A DNA stretch of 6,835 nucleotides from Victivallales bacterium (GTDB lineage Bacteria; Verrucomicrobiota; Lentisphaeria; Oligosphaerales; Lenti-02): contig JABGQJ010000418.1 of NCBI GenBank assembly GCA_018648945.1, forward strand, positions 1-6,835, in the 5' to 3' direction. The position numbers and the translations under genes were made by a program. Positions 5,026 through 6,835 of this stretch are shown here, piece after piece. The notes below the pieces were generated by a model that did no database searches, was not told where the DNA came from, and saw only the letters and a list, made by a program, of their open reading frames with translations. The first letter of the stretch is position 1; each line of letters begins with the position of its first letter.

Positions 5026-6835
5026 TCCATCAGCTTGATCAGTGGCGTGTGCAGTTCGGTCGTGTGCCCGGGCCTGTAGCAGAAGCCCACGAAGCCGACC
5101 GCGCCCTGCTGACGGGCGAGCATGACCTGGAGAAGCGCCTGGCCGGGATCGTCCATACGGCTGTTGCCGGAGTTGGTACCGATGCCCTGCACCACCGGGA
5201 AGCCCTCAGGCAAGCCATCGCGATGGGAGATGCAGTTCTTCAGGAAGGTCTCATCGCTGTTGGTGTAGTTCATGGGGCAGACGAAGTCCAGCCAACCCTC
5301 GCGACACCAGCGCGCCCAGTCCTGGCCGTTGGTCTCGCGGCAGCGCGGCCAGTCACGGAAGACGGCGGCACTGATCTTCACCTTGGGATTCGCCACGCGG
5401 ATCTTGGTGGAGACATGCTCGACAATGGCCGAGATGCGTCGACAGCGGAACTCGATCCACTCGGCGTAGCGACCGCCATCCTTGAGTACGTCCTTAGGCC
5501 AAGCCGGGACGGGCTTCCCAGTCTCCTTCTCGAACAACGCCTTGCAGCGCGGGCAGAAACAGCCCTGGGCATTGGGATAGCGGATGAAGTCGTATTGGAT
5601 CCCATCCACGTCGTAGTTTGAGACGATCTCCAGCATGGGGCGCACAACGGCTTTCAGGTTCTCGTCCGACGACGGGCAGAACCAGGCGATGTCCCTGCCC
5701 TCGGGCGTTTTCTGCAACCGGTTCGCCTTGCGGAGGCGCTCCAGGGAGGCGGGCGAGGTGCGTCCTTCCACCACGCAGTTGTTCACGTAGGGGTGGATCT
5801 CGACCCCGTTGGCATGGGCGTGGCGCACGGCCTCGGCCAGCCAGTCGCCGCCGGTCTCCGCCAACGGATCCTGGATGTCCGGCTGCACCTTGGAGCCATA
5901 GAACGCGGCGGTGCCGCCGGCAATGCGCAACACGGCCATGTTGAGCCCCAAGGCCTTGAGTTCGGGCATGACCTTCTCCGGATGCCGGTCATTGCCCACG
6001 TGCAGCCAGACGCCACGCTTCTCGTTCGGCACGGGCGGGACGTGGAGCGCGGTGACCATGACGGGCTGTTCGCGCGTCACCTTGCCGCTCTGCAGGCGCA
6101 GGACATGCGTGGTCTCGGCATTCACTCCCACCTTCGTAGGTATCGCCAGCGCATACGTGGCGAAGGAGAGATCCGCAGCCTGGACGCGCCGTTCGGGCGT
6201 GAGTTGGAGCACCTTGCCGTCGAGGGAGAGGATGGGCGCATCGCCTCCCGGTCCGGCGACCGTGATCGCGAAGCGGGCGGGGAAACCAGCGGCAACCAAT
6301 CGCCTTGCGGGCGAGACCTCAAGCTTGGGCTCCGCACCCAAGCCGGCCAGACGTTCGGCCAGTGGCGTCGCGGGTGCCAACCAGGAAATGCACCGCTTCA
6401 CCAAGTCCAGTTCGGCCCCGCGCGGACGGTTCCGGACAGTCGCCAGGGCCAACCCCGTGCTCACCACCTTGCCCTTGCCAAGACTGCCCCCCACAACCAC
6501 CGCATCGCCAAACTCGTTCTCAACCCAGACCTTCCCCTGCGGACCGACCGCCTCGACAATGTGGTCCTTGTAGGAGGCCTGGAAGTCAGTCATTCCCCGG
6601 AGTGCTTCGTTCCCTTCCTTGATCTTCATCTGCCGACTGTCATACACCCGCCGCACGCCCTGGCCGACCTGGCCCAGTGTGTGGTGGTGCCAGGTCTGCA
6701 ACACGCCGCCACCAGCCTCGATGAATGCCACCAAGCGCTGCCGCCAGCCTTCCGGCTGCGCGCCGGGATGGTGCATATCCGTCAGCCACAGCACGTCGAA
6801 CTGGGCCAGTGTCAACGGCGAGAAATCCCCCAAGG
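5022..6835 (-). CDS. ThuA/GATase-like plus GHL10 glycosidase-like protein, 5' end cut off
   Basis: About 604 residues are visible and the gene enters from beyond the right edge. The TTG at 6833 should not be taken as the start, because the first domain lacks its beginning. Numbering from that TTG, residues about 10-153 look like the second half of a ThuA/class I GATase-like domain: FDVLWLTD, FIEAGGGVLQTWHHH, and GDAVVVGGSLGKGKVVSTG before a final CISWL. A beta-rich linker spans about 165-262. A GHL10-type TIM barrel fills 273-603, with GVWLHVGN (274-281), DWLAEAVRHAHANGVEIHPY (330-349), DVDGIQYDFIRYP (408-420) and MNYT (521-524). The DG-x3-D-x2-RYP strand is a hallmark of the YngK/DigH-type glycoside hydrolase-like family. 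Directly after it comes CFCPRC (425-430), a possible metal site. It probably acts on polysaccharide or peptidoglycan-derived glycan; the substrate is unknown. Secretion cannot be judged without the N-terminus. Confidence 0.82.
   Translation of the reverse strand, partial: LGDFSPLTLAQFDVLWLTDMHHPGAQPEGWRQRLVAFIEAGGGVLQTWHHHTLGQVGQGVRRVYDSRQMKIKEGNEALRGMTDFQASYKDHIVEAVGPQGKVWVENEFGDAVVVGGSLGKGKVVSTGLALATVRNRPRGAELDLVKRCISWLAPATPLAERLAGLGAEPKLEVSPARRLVAAGFPARFAITVAGPGGDAPILSLDGKVLQLTPERRVQAADLSFATYALAIPTKVGVNAETTHVLRLQSGKVTREQPVMVTALHVPPVPNEKRGVWLHVGNDRHPEKVMPELKALGLNMAVLRIAGGTAAFYGSKVQPDIQDPLAETGGDWLAEAVRHAHANGVEIHPYVNNCVVEGRTSPASLERLRKANRLQKTPEGRDIAWFCPSSDENLKAVVRPMLEIVSNYDVDGIQYDFIRYPNAQGCFCPRCKALFEKETGKPVPAWPKDVLKDGGRYAEWIEFRCRRISAIVEHVSTKIRVANPKVKISAAVFRDWPRCRETNGQDWARWCREGWLDFVCPMNYTNSDETFLKNCISHRDGLPEGFPVVQGIGTNSGNSRMDDPGQALLQVMLARQQGAVGFVGFCYRPGHTTELHTPLIKLMD

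Noticed and set aside
6831..6833. TTG as the start codon of the GHL10-like gene
   Set aside because: It lies two bases from the window edge and the ThuA/GATase-like domain lacks its first half, so the true start must be beyond the window.

Overview
The window is GC-rich, densely coding bacterial DNA. The mix of genes points, tentatively, to an environmental member of the Planctomycetes-Verrucomicrobia-Lentisphaerae group or a similar phylum. These genes are a SecG with a long Ala/Lys/Asp tail, a cytosolic Asp-box (sialidase-like) beta-propeller, a ThuA-like plus GHL10 glycosidase-like protein with a CxCxxC motif, and a pair of CNNM/HlyC-type transporters. There is no rRNA or marker gene here, so the phylum is an inference. 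I see no insertion sequence, phage gene, tRNA or CRISPR array.

Layout: positions 1-128 hold no gene I can support. A strong intrinsic terminator (129-162) then ends secG, which runs leftward (614-192). Between secG and the next gene is a 227-base divergent promoter region (615-841). An Asp-box propeller gene runs rightward (842-2146). Next come a near-consensus sigma70-type promoter (2152-2180) and a leader of about 200 bases. Two tandem CNNM-family genes follow (2389-3702 and 3699-5006), joined by an ATGA overlap and clearly one operon. A 10-bp perfect palindrome (5003-5025) lies across the stop codons of the second transporter and of the convergent last gene. That last gene is a large GATase-like/GHL10 protein that runs leftward from beyond the right edge of the window.

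The most interesting part is the leader at 2180-2388. It contains a possible 57-codon ORF (2219-2392) rich in Asp/Glu and Pro, including DEPPP and EDDDGD. Its stop codon overlaps the start of the first CNNM gene as ATGA. It also contains two good RNA hairpins, and the second covers the G-rich stretch that would serve as the ribosome binding site of the transporter gene. CNNM/CorB/CorC proteins are Mg2+ (or Co2+) transporters. Acidic/proline-rich leader peptides such as MgtL are known to sense Mg2+ by destabilising the translating ribosome. The arrangement therefore suggests, without proving, a translation-based cation-sensing leader for a Mg2+ efflux operon.

The other genes look unrelated in function: protein export (secG), glycan handling (Asp-box and GHL10 proteins) and cation homeostasis (CNNM pair).
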